Below are positions 22,004 to 32,754 of a stretch of DNA of 64,000 nt, in pieces; the first letter of the stretch is position 1; the number at the start of each line of letters is the position of its first letter. Below the pieces are notes generated by a model. It searched no databases. It saw only the letters and a program-made list of their open reading frames with translations, and was not told where the DNA came from. Source of the DNA: Stropharia rugosoannulata (lineage: Eukaryota; Basidiomycota; Agaricomycetes; Agaricales; Strophariaceae); contig JANCIK010000007.1 in assembly GCA_028532985.1 (NCBI GenBank), forward strand, positions 2,418,001-2,482,000, in the 5' to 3' direction. Position numbers and translations under genes: made by a program.

Positions 22004-22404
22004 ATGCGCCCTTGTAAGTAAGAAATTTGTACTATGTAAAGTCATAATGAATAAGCAATATAGCCTACTTGAAGAGAAAGGCTGCTCACCTGGAAAGCAG
22101 TGATGAAGATATCGAAGTCTCCAGCCCCATCCCTATCCCGAGATATTTTGATGGTGGTCCTATGGATGCAGATAGCGATTCTTCAATGGAAGTGACCAGC
22201 CCAATACCAATACCTATACAGAGCGACTACTCAATGGAGATATCAAGCCAGATTTCAACGTTCAGTGATAACAGCATTGAGGTTTCAAGTCCAATTACAG
22301 TGAAGACAATTATCGAAATCTCGGACTCCGACAACGGATCGGAGGCGGTCGGAGACGGGCTTGGCTGTATAACTAGTGCTGATAGTGAGCATGAATCCTC
22401 TTGA
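22004..22404 (+). CDS. Small acidic protein with SUMO-interaction-like motif
   Basis: A 10-base first exon (22004-22013, ATG CGC CCT T) splices to 22064 in phase, giving MRPSYLKRKAAHLESS and about 115 residues. It contains four loose repeats of (I/M)EVSSPIPIP type and the stretch TIIEISDSDNGSE, a hydrophobic core followed by acidic and serine residues as in SUMO-interacting motifs. The very short first exon is the weak point; the alternative is that the ORF is a fragment. No family recognised. Confidence 0.5.
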
Positions 22405-22439
22405 ACGCTTGCTCATTTAATTACACATATAAAAGCTAG

Positions 22440-22816
22440 GGAAATTAGAACAAAACTATTGAACTCGGCCACCGACCGACCTTTGTCGGACATTGTAGAC
22501 ATCAATTTAGATCGTGTAATGGATATTACATGGAATGTCCCCAATAATTATGTGCGGCGTCTTGACGTCCTTCTAAACTCTTTACCTAACCCTTACATAG
22601 ACTATGTTTTCTCTCGAAGATGTATATGAAACCTCAAAACTGATTGACGATATGAAACTGGGACCAGACTTTCAAACCAAACTGTCAAGCCTAATCAATG
22701 CTCGGAAACAACAATATTATATGGAGAGGGCATACTGGGAGCTGTGTAATGATGGTCTCCAGGGTTTAACCACCATTCAGCAAAACCTCGCACACTGGAG
22801 GGACCGGTTGGCATAG
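22440..22816 (+). CDS. Small hypothetical ORF(s) near the right end of the KDZ element
   Basis: An open frame runs from ~22441 (EIRTKLLNSATDRPLSDIVDI) and could splice at 22554/22602 (49 bases, with a CTAAC branch site) into the frame starting MFSLEDVYETSKLIDDMK, ending at 22816. I cannot link it to the preceding gene without a frame conflict. Function unknown. Confidence 0.35.
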
Positions 22817-23110
22817 AAAAACATTCATATATAAGCATTACTGGAAATTGAATAATATATCGGCAAGTGTGTCGGCCCCCGACCTGTGCTACATCATTTG
22901 TCTGTTGTCCTGCACATTTTTAAAGGTTTGAGGCCTTATAACGGAGCCTCGGTTACCGATAATGAATGCTCATGCCCCAAGACGGTTGATTGTTAATTTA
23001 TCGGACGGCTCCGAGGGGGTGATACAAAAGACACTAGTATATACGCAATGTCCTCCTTGAGAGCTTGGGGCACTATTTTTGGTCCTTAAACTGATCCGAC
23101 TGCAAGCGCC
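22817..23110. other. Subterminal region before the right inverted repeat
   Basis: Nothing coding is supported. CGG words continue (ATCGGCAAGTGTGTCGG near 22860, TATCGGACGG near 22998). Confidence 0.4.
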
Positions 23111-23373
23111 ACACCGAGTCCTGGTAGCTTGCCACCGACCGACCCTCCGAGAGGAGGTGTGTCGGCCCGACGCCGAGCTGGAATGGTGGCTGGGAACCCG
23201 CATTCTGCTGGAATGACGCTATTGCCTACGGTAGACGTTTAGTAGCCGGATCCGTCTGTGACACATGGCAGAGATATAAATAAAGAATTGGCAGGAATGA
23301 TGTTATGTCATATAGTATATATATAGTCCCCGAATACACTATAGTGTACGGTACCAGGGGACTGTTCTATGTG
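23111..23373 (-). repeat. Right terminal inverted repeat of the KDZ element
   Basis: Inverted copy of 4904-5186, about 96% identical over the outer 230 bp and ending CTATGTG. It lacks the ~20-bp extra block of the left copy. Confidence 0.92.
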
Positions 23374-23380
23374 GCGCAGC
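23374..23380. repeat. Target site duplication of the KDZ element (right)
   Basis: GCGCAGC, identical to 4897-4903. Confidence 0.85.
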
Positions 23381-24786
23381 GAATGCCAAGGGATCAGGAC
23401 ACTCGAAGGGAAGCCCGGATGCGATGCGCGGACCTTTGGCCACGCGTTGCTAGTATTTACTTTACCTTATTATTAGTACACATGCGTGCATCGCATATAA
23501 ACCTGTATCCTTGTCTATAGTAATTTAAGCAATTGTCTACCCACTAGATCTGTGTGCTGGGTTCTGTCCCAGGCCGTCAGCGGGCTGTGTTTAGCTTTTG
23601 TTAGGGTTTTAACTGTGAAGTGTTTGTGAATCATAGGAGTTTTGGATAGCTTCTGACCGCCGGGTCATTTGGAGAGCTCAGTGAGGAGTCAGTACAACTG
23701 TGTACGGAAACTCGCACTGTAGTGTTTAGACTGTGAGACTGCACTGCCGGGTGAAAGACTTTGGAGAGTCTTGGATTATTGGACTTTGGAGAGTCCGCGC
23801 ATCATACGAGGTCACCGGACCCGGAAGTGCGCGCAGCGAAACCGTTCGCTAAAAACAACTTATTTCATTTATCATTTTGCTTTGCGCACGCCACTAGCAA
23901 CCGGGCTCTATCCGAGATTTACTAGAATTAAACCCCTCCTTACAAACGAACTTGCAGGCACTACTTGCTATTACAAAGACTAGAGGACACGAGGTGCGCG
24001 CATCGCATGCCCAGAACGGGAACCAGAGCAGAGCATAGATTATACTACCATTTAGTTGAGGGCGTTTGCTCGATCTAAGGGATAGGATCTCGCTCCGCTG
24101 GGTGTGTGTGTGTGTTGTGTTTCGCGATTTCGAGTCTAGCTACGCAGTAGACCTCTCACCGGCACCGGTACAGCTCTGCATGGGGGAGAGGCATTGGTGT
24201 CGGGAACGGACGGTGCGGGGTGTTAAGCTTGGACAGAGGCAGGGGCCTCGAACATAATATGTGGTGCTTGAATGTAATGCATGGGATCTTGATCCTAAGC
24301 GTGGGGCTTGAAAGTGGGACTGGGCGCGTGCGCATTAGCCTGTACATTTGTATTGGGGACGCGGGACGTAGATCGGCCGGGGGCGGACCGTGGACCCCCG
24401 AGTACGAGGAGCGGACATGAATTGTTGTACACTGAAGGCAGGGAGTGGAATGCACGGGAGACCATTGGCCATGGCTGGGTTCATGTACACTCATAGGCGG
24501 GTGGTATTATTAAACAACTCGATGCACGGGAGCCTGGGCTTGGGCACTGTAGGCATGGAGGTAATAGGACCGAGATGCAGGACAGTTTGTAGGTACCCCA
24601 TGTAGTCCGCGCATACACGATCCAATATGTAACGTGCGTCTATGCCGGCCAGCTAGGTGAGCAGTAAGCCAAGCTATTGCATGAAGTCCAGACTATCACG
24701 GGTACACACTGGGGCTGCAGTGTGCAAACAAATGCTGTATGCGCTGTGGACGATGGTTTCTGAGCTGAGGAAGTCAGTGCCGTAGC
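23381..24786 (+). other. Continuation of LTR-like sequence, then unassigned repeats
   Basis: If the KDZ element is removed, this joins 4903. ATATAAACC near 23485 could be a TATA box of the interrupted LTR; its end is not identified (a CA end near 23975 is possible). From 24220 the sequence holds short words shared with 40220-40510, for example GCACGGGAGCCTGG/GCGCGGGAGCCTGG and GCCGGCCAGCTA, so a decayed repeat family is present. No gene is supported. Confidence 0.35.
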
Positions 24787-25004
24787 TGTTGTGCGCAGTG
24801 TGTTGTAGATAATAATGAATTATATTATATAGCCCTCGTTGGACTTGTATTTATACATAAAATCTAAACTACTAGAACTATCCACGAAGTACTACAATTA
24901 GTATATGTGAGTCATTCCCACGGGTCATAGATTAAGCGCCCATCTAGTACATTCGAGATGTGGCGGGAATATTAGTGCTCGAATGTGCGAGCATTATTCC
25001 AACA
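24787..25004 (-). repeat. Copia LTR, 3' copy
   Basis: 218 bp, TG...CA ends. The purine tract GCAAGGGGGAG (minus strand, 25005-25015) abuts it, as expected for second-strand priming. The pol stop codon lies inside the LTR at 24994. Confidence 0.93.
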
Positions 25005-28000
25005 CTCCCCCTTGCTCGGACATTACTCCAATTTCATGTGTGAAGTTTTGGTGAGATCCTCGAGGTAAGCCTTTAGTGAATAAGTCGGCCAAGTTCTCAT
25101 CAGTCCGTATATAGACAAGATTAAGTGTGTTGTTCTCGACGAGGTCCCGTAGGAAATGGTATGCTAAATCAATGTGTTTTGTGCGGGCATGAAATTCTGG
25201 GTGATGTGCAATTGACACAGCAGCTTGGTTATCACAGAATATGGTTGAAGTTAGCGAAAACTTGAAGTTTAATTCCGTGAGCAAGGATCTGTGCCACATG
25301 ACTTGTTTTGCTGCATGTGTGGCAGCAATGTATTCGGCTTCGGCTGTTGAGAGTGAGACTGAGGCCTGTTTCTTTGAGCTCCATGCAACGGTGCCTCCGG
25401 CAAGTGTAAGAACATATCCACTAACAGATTTCCTGTCAATATCATTTGCCCAGTCGGCATCACAATATATATTCAGCCTGGTATTGTTGACATTGTTATG
25501 TCCACCATATGTGAGTGTGTGAGTTTTCGTGCCTTTCAAATATCGAAATATTCGTTTGACGGCGGTCCAATGAATGCTGTGTGGCCGTGAGGTGTATTGT
25601 GCAAGTTTATTGACCGCATAGGAAATATCAGGACGAGTTCCTATGGCCAGATACATAAGACATCCAATCATTGTTGCATATCCGGCAGATAGGCGAGTAT
25701 CTGACTCCTCCTCTTCTGGAGTATCGTCCCCTTTGATAAACTGGTCCAGTTTTATATTTGGATCGATTGGAGTTGCTACGGGGTTCGCATCTTCCAGTTT
25801 AAATCGTTTCAGAAGGCTGTCAATATAGTGACTTTGTGACAGAGTAATTTTGCCGTTTTCTTGGTGTAGTTTAATGCCTAGAATTATCGAAGGTTGCCCT
25901 AGGGACTTGGTGTCAAAATAATTACCAAGTTCTTTCTCTATTTGATCGTTCAATGAGTTGGCTGTTGATACTGAAATGAAGTCGTCGACCCAGACTAATA
26001 AAATAGTAAAGTCTTGTCCGTTCTGCCGAAGATAACAGCAGTAATCCGATCTGAGTTGTTTAAAATTAAGTTCTTGAAGTGCACGGTTTAATTCATGGTT
26101 CCAAACGTTCCCAGCTTGTTTGAGACCATACAGTGAGCGTTTAAGTACGCACACATAACTTGTTCCGTCATTATATCCAGGGGGTTGAAGCATATAAATT
26201 GTTTCCTTCAATTTTCCGTGTAAGTATGCTCCTTTGACATCAAACTGGCGTAGTTTCCAGTTGTTTATTGCTGCAAATGCAAGAACAGTGCGTAATGTCT
26301 CAAAGCGCATTACTGGAGCGAATGTTCCATCGTTGGAGTAGTCTGTGCCGGGTTTTTGTGAGAAACCTTGAGCTACAAGTCGAGCTTTAAATTTAATAAT
26401 GTCTCCGTGCTCATTTCTCTTCTTTGCATAGACCCAACGACATCCAACAGTTTTTCTATCGCTTGGTAGCTCCCCCATTTCCCATGTGCCCATTTTGCGA
26501 AGGGTATTCATCTCTTCATCCATTGCACACTTCCATTGGTCGCATTCTGGCCCAGAAATTGCTTCGTCATAATTATGAGGTACATCACTCTCGTTTTGGG
26601 AAGATATAAAGGTGGTGTCATTGAAGAAATGTTCCCAAATATTTTCCATGGCCATATGTGCGCGATCAGGTGTTTGGGACTTTGCCTTTGACGATTCAGT
26701 TGGTCTTGTAACGTCTGGTGGTCCAGGGGATGCAGAAGGTGATGGTGTATAGCGCAAACTTGGTTTTCTTGCTTGAGGATTATTTATCAGCTTGTAATCC
26801 ACAGGTTCTGTTCTGGGGCGAAGTTGTCGTTCTTCTGGCATGTCTGTATGTTTTGCCAGTACTTGGGGCGGTTTGGGGGCTGTAACATGTAATTCTGGAG
26901 TAATTATATCGACTGGAAGTGGTGTGTACGAGTTTTTCGGAGTTTGTGTGTCTGAATCATTTGTGTACTCCCCCTCAGACCGCAAATTCGGAAGTTCTGT
27001 AATTTCCAGCTGTTGAGGTTCGTTATTTGGGTTGAATACATAGTTTCTGGATACTTTAATTGATCTCCGGGCTGCGTCATAATAACGCACAGACTTAGAG
27101 CCATCTATGAATCCAACAAAAATCATCTTCTTTGACTTCGGGTCCAGCTTGGACCTATTTTTGGATTCATCAAGTATCCAGACGTCGCACCCAAATTCTC
27201 GTAGGTGTGACACATTTGGCTTTGCATTGTGCCATGCTTCGTGTGGTGTCCTTCCTTCCAGTGCTCGTGTTGGCGCTCTGTTGCGTAAATACGCTGCATG
27301 TGCAACTGCTTCATCCCAGAGAAAAGCAGGCAAGTTACTTCCGATTAACATTGCTCTTGCCATCTCTATTAAAGTCCTATTGAATCGTTCTGCCACGCCG
27401 TTTTGTGATGGGGAATAAGGTGCAGATGATTCAATAATGATTCCTTCTTCTGCAACAAAATCCTTTAGCTGTTGATTAATTAATTCTGTCCCGTTGTCAA
27501 AACGCATCCACCGTGGGGGCCTTCCAAATTGCCGTTTAACTATAGCCACATGTGCCTTGATGCGTGTGAATGCCTCAGACTTTTGCCGTAGGAATAATAC
27601 ATGTACTTGTCGTGTACAGTCATCTGTGAATGAAATATAATATTTCCATCCTCCGATTGATATGACTTTTGCTGGTCCCCAGACATCTGACATAATTCGT
27701 TCACCAGGAGTAAGTGAGCGATGCTGTGCTTCTTGTGGGAATGGACGGTGAGCTTGTTTTGCCTGTATGCATGCTTCACATAATTGTGACGGTATAGAAG
27801 ATTCATCAATTCCCATGCCATCAACCATGTGTTCCCGATTTAGTCGTTGAAGTGCTGACATTGACAGATGTCCATAACGTCGGTGCCACTCATCCCAAGT
27901 GACATTTTTCGATGCTGCGTAATTTGTTCTTTCTTGTCCCAGCAATTGTGCTCGTGCATTGAGCTTGTAAAGCCTGTTGAATTTCTTTCCAACTCCAATA

Positions 28001-29201
28001 ACTTTGTCATTTCTGTCTTTGAGTATACATTGTCCCTTTTAAATTCTACATATCCATCAGCTTCGTCAAGGCGGCTAATAGATAATAGACAATTGGGTGC
28101 ATCAGGGACATGTAGTACGTCACGTAAATTATGACGTAATATCCTTCCGTTGACAGAGAAATTGACAATAACTGTTCCTCGACCGTGTGCAGCAGCTGGG
28201 TTAGGTCCTATGCCTTGGATAGTCGAGTTCTTGAGTGTGTGATACTCTGTAAATGCATCACGAGCTGTGCAGATGTGCGAAGTGGTTCCAGAGTCGAGAA
28301 TCCAGTCATACTTTGAGATGTCTGTGTGTAATCCAGTTGCCATATATGACGTTTCATTGAGGTTATTATTTATAGATTCTTGTACTTGGTTACTCCGGTT
28401 CTTCCTGTTAGGTCCTCGCCATCCTTTAGGGCCTTGTCCTTCTCGGCCTCCTCCTTTGGACCAACACTCTTGCTTAGTGTGTCCACGCTTGTGGCAGTTG
28501 TAGCATTCAATTGCGCTGTCCGATGTTTTCTTTCCCACGGAATGTGGCATGCTTTGATTGTAAGGATGTGCTTGTTGTTTCGCCTGTACGGCCTTTACGG
28601 CGTCGATCTTCTTCTAATAAAATAGCCACGAGTTCATGTGAGGATAAATTGGGCTTGTTTCCGCTTGCACCGAGGTATGATGAGGTATAATTGTCCCATG
28701 ATTCCGGTAGAGATGTAATTAGTACCATAATAAAATCTTCATCTGGTACTACATTGCCCATGATATGTAATTCCTCCTGAAGTTGCCGTAGTTGAGATAT
28801 GTGTTCTGCCATATCAAATCCTTCTTCAGCCATTGCCCGGTATAGTGCACGTCGTGTGGCCAGAATTCCAAGTCTTCCCTTGATTCTTTAACCGTGGTAA
28901 GTTGCTTCCACATCTGGCTTGCCGTCTCGGCGCCACTGATGTGTATCATTTCGCTATCACCTATAGATAGCTCAATCCGTGTGCGCGCCTTTGCGTCACC
29001 GGCTCTCCATTCCTCCCGTGCCTTTAATTCTTCTGCAGTTGGCTTCTGCGGGTCTGCTGATCCTGGCAAGGTTGCGTCATCCGTGATGTACTTGTCCAGT
29101 CCGAGGTCACGAAGTATTGCGAGCATTCGTCGCTTCCATGGCATCCAATTTGTGGCCTTCAGAAGTTCGATCCGGTATCCAGTGGAGTATTCTTCCGGCA
29201 T
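24994..29201 (-). pseudogene. Copia Gag-Pol polyprotein with three frameshifts
   Basis: Gag starts at ATG 29201 (MPEEYSTGYRIELLK). The frame is lost near 28875-28880, where one A is missing in CAAGGG compared with the related gag at 47019 (KESKGRLGLLA). It is lost again near 28530 in GGGAAAGAAAAC, just before the zinc knuckle CYNCHKRGHTKQEC, and a third time near 28010 in ACAGAAATGAC, before the pre-integrase block. From about 27990 to 24994 one frame is intact: pre-integrase WHRRYGHLS, integrase core, reverse transcriptase with LVWVDDF (about 25980), and RNase H with CDADWAND and STAEAEYIA. All three indels fall in purine runs, so sequencing errors are possible; otherwise this copy cannot make Gag-Pol. 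Confidence 0.88.
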
Positions 29202-29285
29202 CGTTTCGGCTTGATCGATTCTATATCAAGTAAACGGTGAGGATATGGGTAGATAGTAGTATGTCGAGCTGTAGTTTAGTTATGG

Positions 29286-29300
29286 CCAGGGCTCATAACC
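29286..29300 (-). promoter_or_regulatory. Copia primer binding site
   Basis: Directly after the 5' LTR (minus strand) stands GGTTATGAGCCCTGG. Its GGTTATGAGCCC is complementary to the anticodon stem-loop GGGCTCATAACC typical of initiator methionine tRNA, not to its 3' CCA end. Priming by an initiator-tRNA half molecule is known for Copia-type elements. Confidence 0.7.
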
Positions 29301-29518
29301 TGTTGTGCGCAGTGTGTTGTAGATAATAATGAATTATATTATATAGCCCTCGTTGGACTTGTATTTATACATAAAATCTAAACTACTAGAACTATCCACG
29401 AAGTACTACAATTAGTATATGTGAGACATTCCCACGGGTCATAGATTAAGCGCCCATCTAGTACATTCGAGATGTGGCGGGAATATTAGTGCTCGAATGT
29501 GCGAGCATTATTCCAACA
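29301..29518 (-). repeat. Copia LTR, 5' copy
   Basis: 218 bp, one mismatch to 24787-25004. Holds the promoter for the minus-strand element. Confidence 0.93.
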
Positions 29519-30462
29519 GTAGCCAGCATAGCCCAGACAATGGAACAGCATGAGGGCGGGAGCTGGGTTATGTGTCAAAGACGCATACACTACTAGGATT
29601 AGTTGTGTGTTTGGAGAGAAGCTGCCTGGACAACTCATCGCATCTTGCCGGCTGCCTACTTGCGCCTGGCTTGTGCAGATCATTGGGACCCTCTGCCATT
29701 GCATCATGCACCAAGTGACAAAAGTAAGGATATTGACCACTGGCATTGCACGTCGGATCGTAAACAAGCGGTGAAGAAGTGACATCACTGAGCAGGCTTA
29801 TCAGTGAGGCACATACTGTGAATGGCTGATATACTGACTCTGAAAAGAACTGACAATGCAATTTATCACAAAGACTCGACATCCTGAAAGCATTGAGATT
29901 TTTGTCTACTCTACTACTGTCCTGTATACCTACAGAATCCAAGCTATGAATCTGCATGTATGAAAACTACCCGTCTTGACTCTTTCAAGTTTCATTTTCT
30001 CGAGCTTGTAACCCACCTTGAACTCATACTGCACAGGTTGGTACACATGTTTGTGAATGTGCGACTCTATGGCATGTCTAGGTCCAGATTCTACAGCTCG
30101 GGCTTCTTGAACTTACTGAAGTCATGCATTGTATCTGCGAATCTTGTAAATACATTCCAGCAGTCCCTTGTATTGAATCCCCACTGATATATAATTCCTG
30201 CATTTCGGGAGCGCTTCATGACAAGCGACATGTTTTGCATGGTAATGCAGACATGGGCATCAGAAGCAAGACTCTTAGATCAACCTAGCAGGAGAGCAGG
30301 AGAGCGGAGAGCTGAGACGGATTGAGGGGTATGCTGCCCTGGCCCCTTCTTGACACCACATCTGGTCCCCGCCCACCCGCAACTTCCAGTGCTTATGAGC
30401 CGCTGTACATGTCTGGAAGTCATATATTACATTACAAGTATCCACACATTGACCATACACTG
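29519..30462. other. Intergenic between Copia and the HET gene
   Basis: No gene supported on either strand; short ORFs lack start context and composition. Includes the 3' flank of the HET gene. Confidence 0.4.
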
Positions 30463-32754
30463 CTAAGGGAAATATGCTGAAAGTAATCTAAAGCCCAGCT
30501 GCTTTGCATCTGCTCCAGTAAGTGTAGATAGATCTTTCCTTGATACACCGAGTCCGCTATATTGGAGATGTATCTGTTGTGGACCAAATTTCACGAGATA
30601 TTTATATACAGTGAGGGGTTTTATATCTGTGAACCGTGTTGTGAGAGGGTCATGACTAGGATTTGACAGGTCTGGAAGCACAGCTACACCAAGATTGTTG
30701 CCAACAGGTATGGAAATCTTGTCATGATCTTGATCAATTTCTGCCATAAGAATAGCAAGAAAAAGGAGGGGTGGGTTTGGAGGTGTGTAGATGGTTGACA
30801 GTGCAGGATGGGTAATGTTTAGGTTTGAAATCCACTCTGATGTGTCTGTGCTATCATCCAGTGCAATATATGTTGATGGCGAGTGTGTACCAATGTATTC
30901 CCAGATTATACTGCTCATAGATGTATTGGGTGGGAAGTCATCTTTGTATTCATCTTCTTTGAACAGGGGAATTGCCAAGAATGTTGCGTGCACTCCTAAA
31001 TGTGATAGTAGTATTGGCTCCTGTGCAGTGATTTGGTATTTTTCGACCATATTTGTATGTCCAATGTAGTCAGTAATTGTCTTTGGCAGGATGGAATATT
31101 TGTTAGTGTGATTGAAGAGATCCCGAAATTCGTGCCTGGAGATCATTATCTGCTGAATCATTCGTCGCAGTGCATTCTCGGACCCCTCACCATACACAAT
31201 AGGGATGCTAGCATGGAGAAGACCCATTAGGGAGTAGACTTGATCTTCTGTACGGGTAACCTTGCGCTTCGCTGCAAGCTCCATGATCCTGCAGATCGGG
31301 ACTGCGGTGGCAAGCCGGTTCATAAATTCAAGCTCTTTCCCTGTAATTGACGTTGCCTTGAAAATTTGGTAACACACTTCCACTTCCATCTGTTGTTGGA
31401 CGCGAGCGTACACCTCGTTTTCCTGAGAAAGAAACTCAGGGTCGCTCAGGTGTGCGTCAAAATTGGCTGGGACTCGAAGCTGTGTCCAATCGCGGTTGTA
31501 GAAATGAATGTCCCGGTTTGCCAACAACTCTTGCAGTGTCCAACCCCGTGTAAACCACACATCGTTTGGAATCTGCGCAAATTCCAGTGTGTCGGCCAAG
31601 TACGCGATACAGACGTGCGCCACTTTATACCATTTGTACATTGAGCGAATGGACTCGTCCAGCTCCGTGCTGCTCTCCTTGTTTATACACACTGTATCCA
31701 TCCAACCAAGTAGCACGCCGTGATTGCGTGCAGCAATGGTGCAGAAATTGTCAATCTTGGCATTGCCACGGGTATTCTGAGGGAGTCCGCGATTGGCCCA
31801 GTCATGGAAGAGGACGTCCCCGGGGATGTCACGCAGCCAAGTGTGCAAAAGGATTGCATACTTGCAGAATTCAAGTACAAGAACGAACAGATTACCGGGA
31901 TCCTTTATTTTACGTCTGAGCTCGTGTCGTTCTGGATAGGCAGTGCGTATGCGGGTGAAAATTATGTCGACCAATGTGCTGCGGTTGACTAGAGTACAGC
32001 TGCCCCCACTTGAGTCAAAGCTTATCATGCGGATTGGCATCCAGTTGAACACTCTATCATTAATTTCTTCAACTAACTTGCTAGGAAATGCTAAAGAGAA
32101 TTTTAATTAGGTGAAAACATGCAAGTGAAACGACACACCATATTCATTTGGATACAAATTTACTAAATTGGATAAAAGCAAAAATTCCTCCTCGGAGTTC
32201 GGAATTGACTCTTTTTGGAGTGCCTCATCCGCATAGTCCGACATTGATTCTTTTGGGGGTGTCTCATTTGCTAGTGATATCCATGTCAGCAGCGGATATC
32301 ATCCACATAATATCTATACTACCTTCTTGTGCGTCAGTTGTACCCTTCCCTTCGGAATCGACCACTAAGTTTATAAAGCTGCCCAGCGTCTTCAAGAGCT
32401 GTTGCCCCTCGGCAGACGCGCACAGGCGGGTAATATCTGCGTCTGAATGCCATTATTTAATCAACATCTAAGAACGCAGCAGCCAAATTGTACTCACTTG
32501 GTGCGGTAGGTCTGACGACCCCAATCAGACTTGCCAAAAGAGCTGACCCGCGTGCATTGACATCTACTCGTCGCTCTTAGCTTTCAAGGTATATTGCGAT
32601 CTTCCATCAAATGTGTGTCATTTTACCTGCTGATTCCAGGTGCGAGGGACCCGGTGACTCTATACACCGTGGAGGTTGAGATCTCACCATAGAGGTGTTG
32701 TAACGCAGTCTACTCACCTTGATCTGGAGTTACGGAGTGCGTACTAGAAGTCAT
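30463..32754 (-). CDS. HET-domain (heterokaryon incompatibility) protein
   Basis: The main exon 32090-30463 plus upstream exons 32270-32139, 32442-32323 and 32575-32498 splice in phase. The 5' end is unresolved: an exon 32682-32627 and an ATG at 32754 (MTSSTHSVTPDQ) are candidates, but the phase does not close. The HET domain is clear: YAILLHTWLRDIPGDVLF, WMDTVCINKESSTELDESI, MYKWYKVAHVCIAYL and FTRGWTLQELLA, then EDQVYSLMGLL and IPIVYGEGSENALRRM. HET proteins act in allorecognition and regulated cell death after fusion of unlike hyphae. The C-terminal ~200 residues are not recognised. Exon 32270-32139 contains an imperfect direct repeat (KESM... and KESI...). The long C-terminus and intron pattern suit basidiomycete HET genes. 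It is the clearest host gene in the window. Confidence 0.85.

Larger units (their letters stand above)
4904..23373. mobile_element. Complete KDZ-class DNA transposon carrying a TET/JBP gene (18,470 bp)
   Basis: The element is delimited by inverted repeats starting CACATAG and ending CTATGTG, with the first ~93 bases identical, and by a 7-bp duplication GCGCAGC. Inside are, from left: TET/JBP dioxygenase (+, 5584-6886), a 690-aa acidic protein (-, 6956-9130), the KDZ transposase (-, 9474-13425), a protein with a homeodomain-like helix motif (+, 14141-16648), a 1066-aa protein with a Zn2Cys6-like cluster (-, 18130-21550) and small ORFs (+, 22004-22816). KDZ transposons linked to TET/JBP genes are known from basidiomycetes (Iyer and colleagues, 2014). 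What is seen here is a full copy with ends, duplication and cargo in one piece. A single TGA interrupts the transposase frame, so autonomy is uncertain. Confidence 0.9.
24787..29518 (-). mobile_element. Full-length Ty1/Copia LTR retrotransposon (4,732 bp)
   Basis: Two 218-bp direct LTRs (24787-25004 and 29301-29518, TGTTG...CAACA) differ at one base (GAGTCATT versus GAGACATT). A 5-bp duplication GTAGC flanks it at 24782-24786 and 29519-29523. Transcription is on the minus strand. Gag, zinc knuckle, integrase, reverse transcriptase and RNase H are all present, but three frameshifts break the polyprotein. Near-identical LTRs imply a young insertion. Confidence 0.95.
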
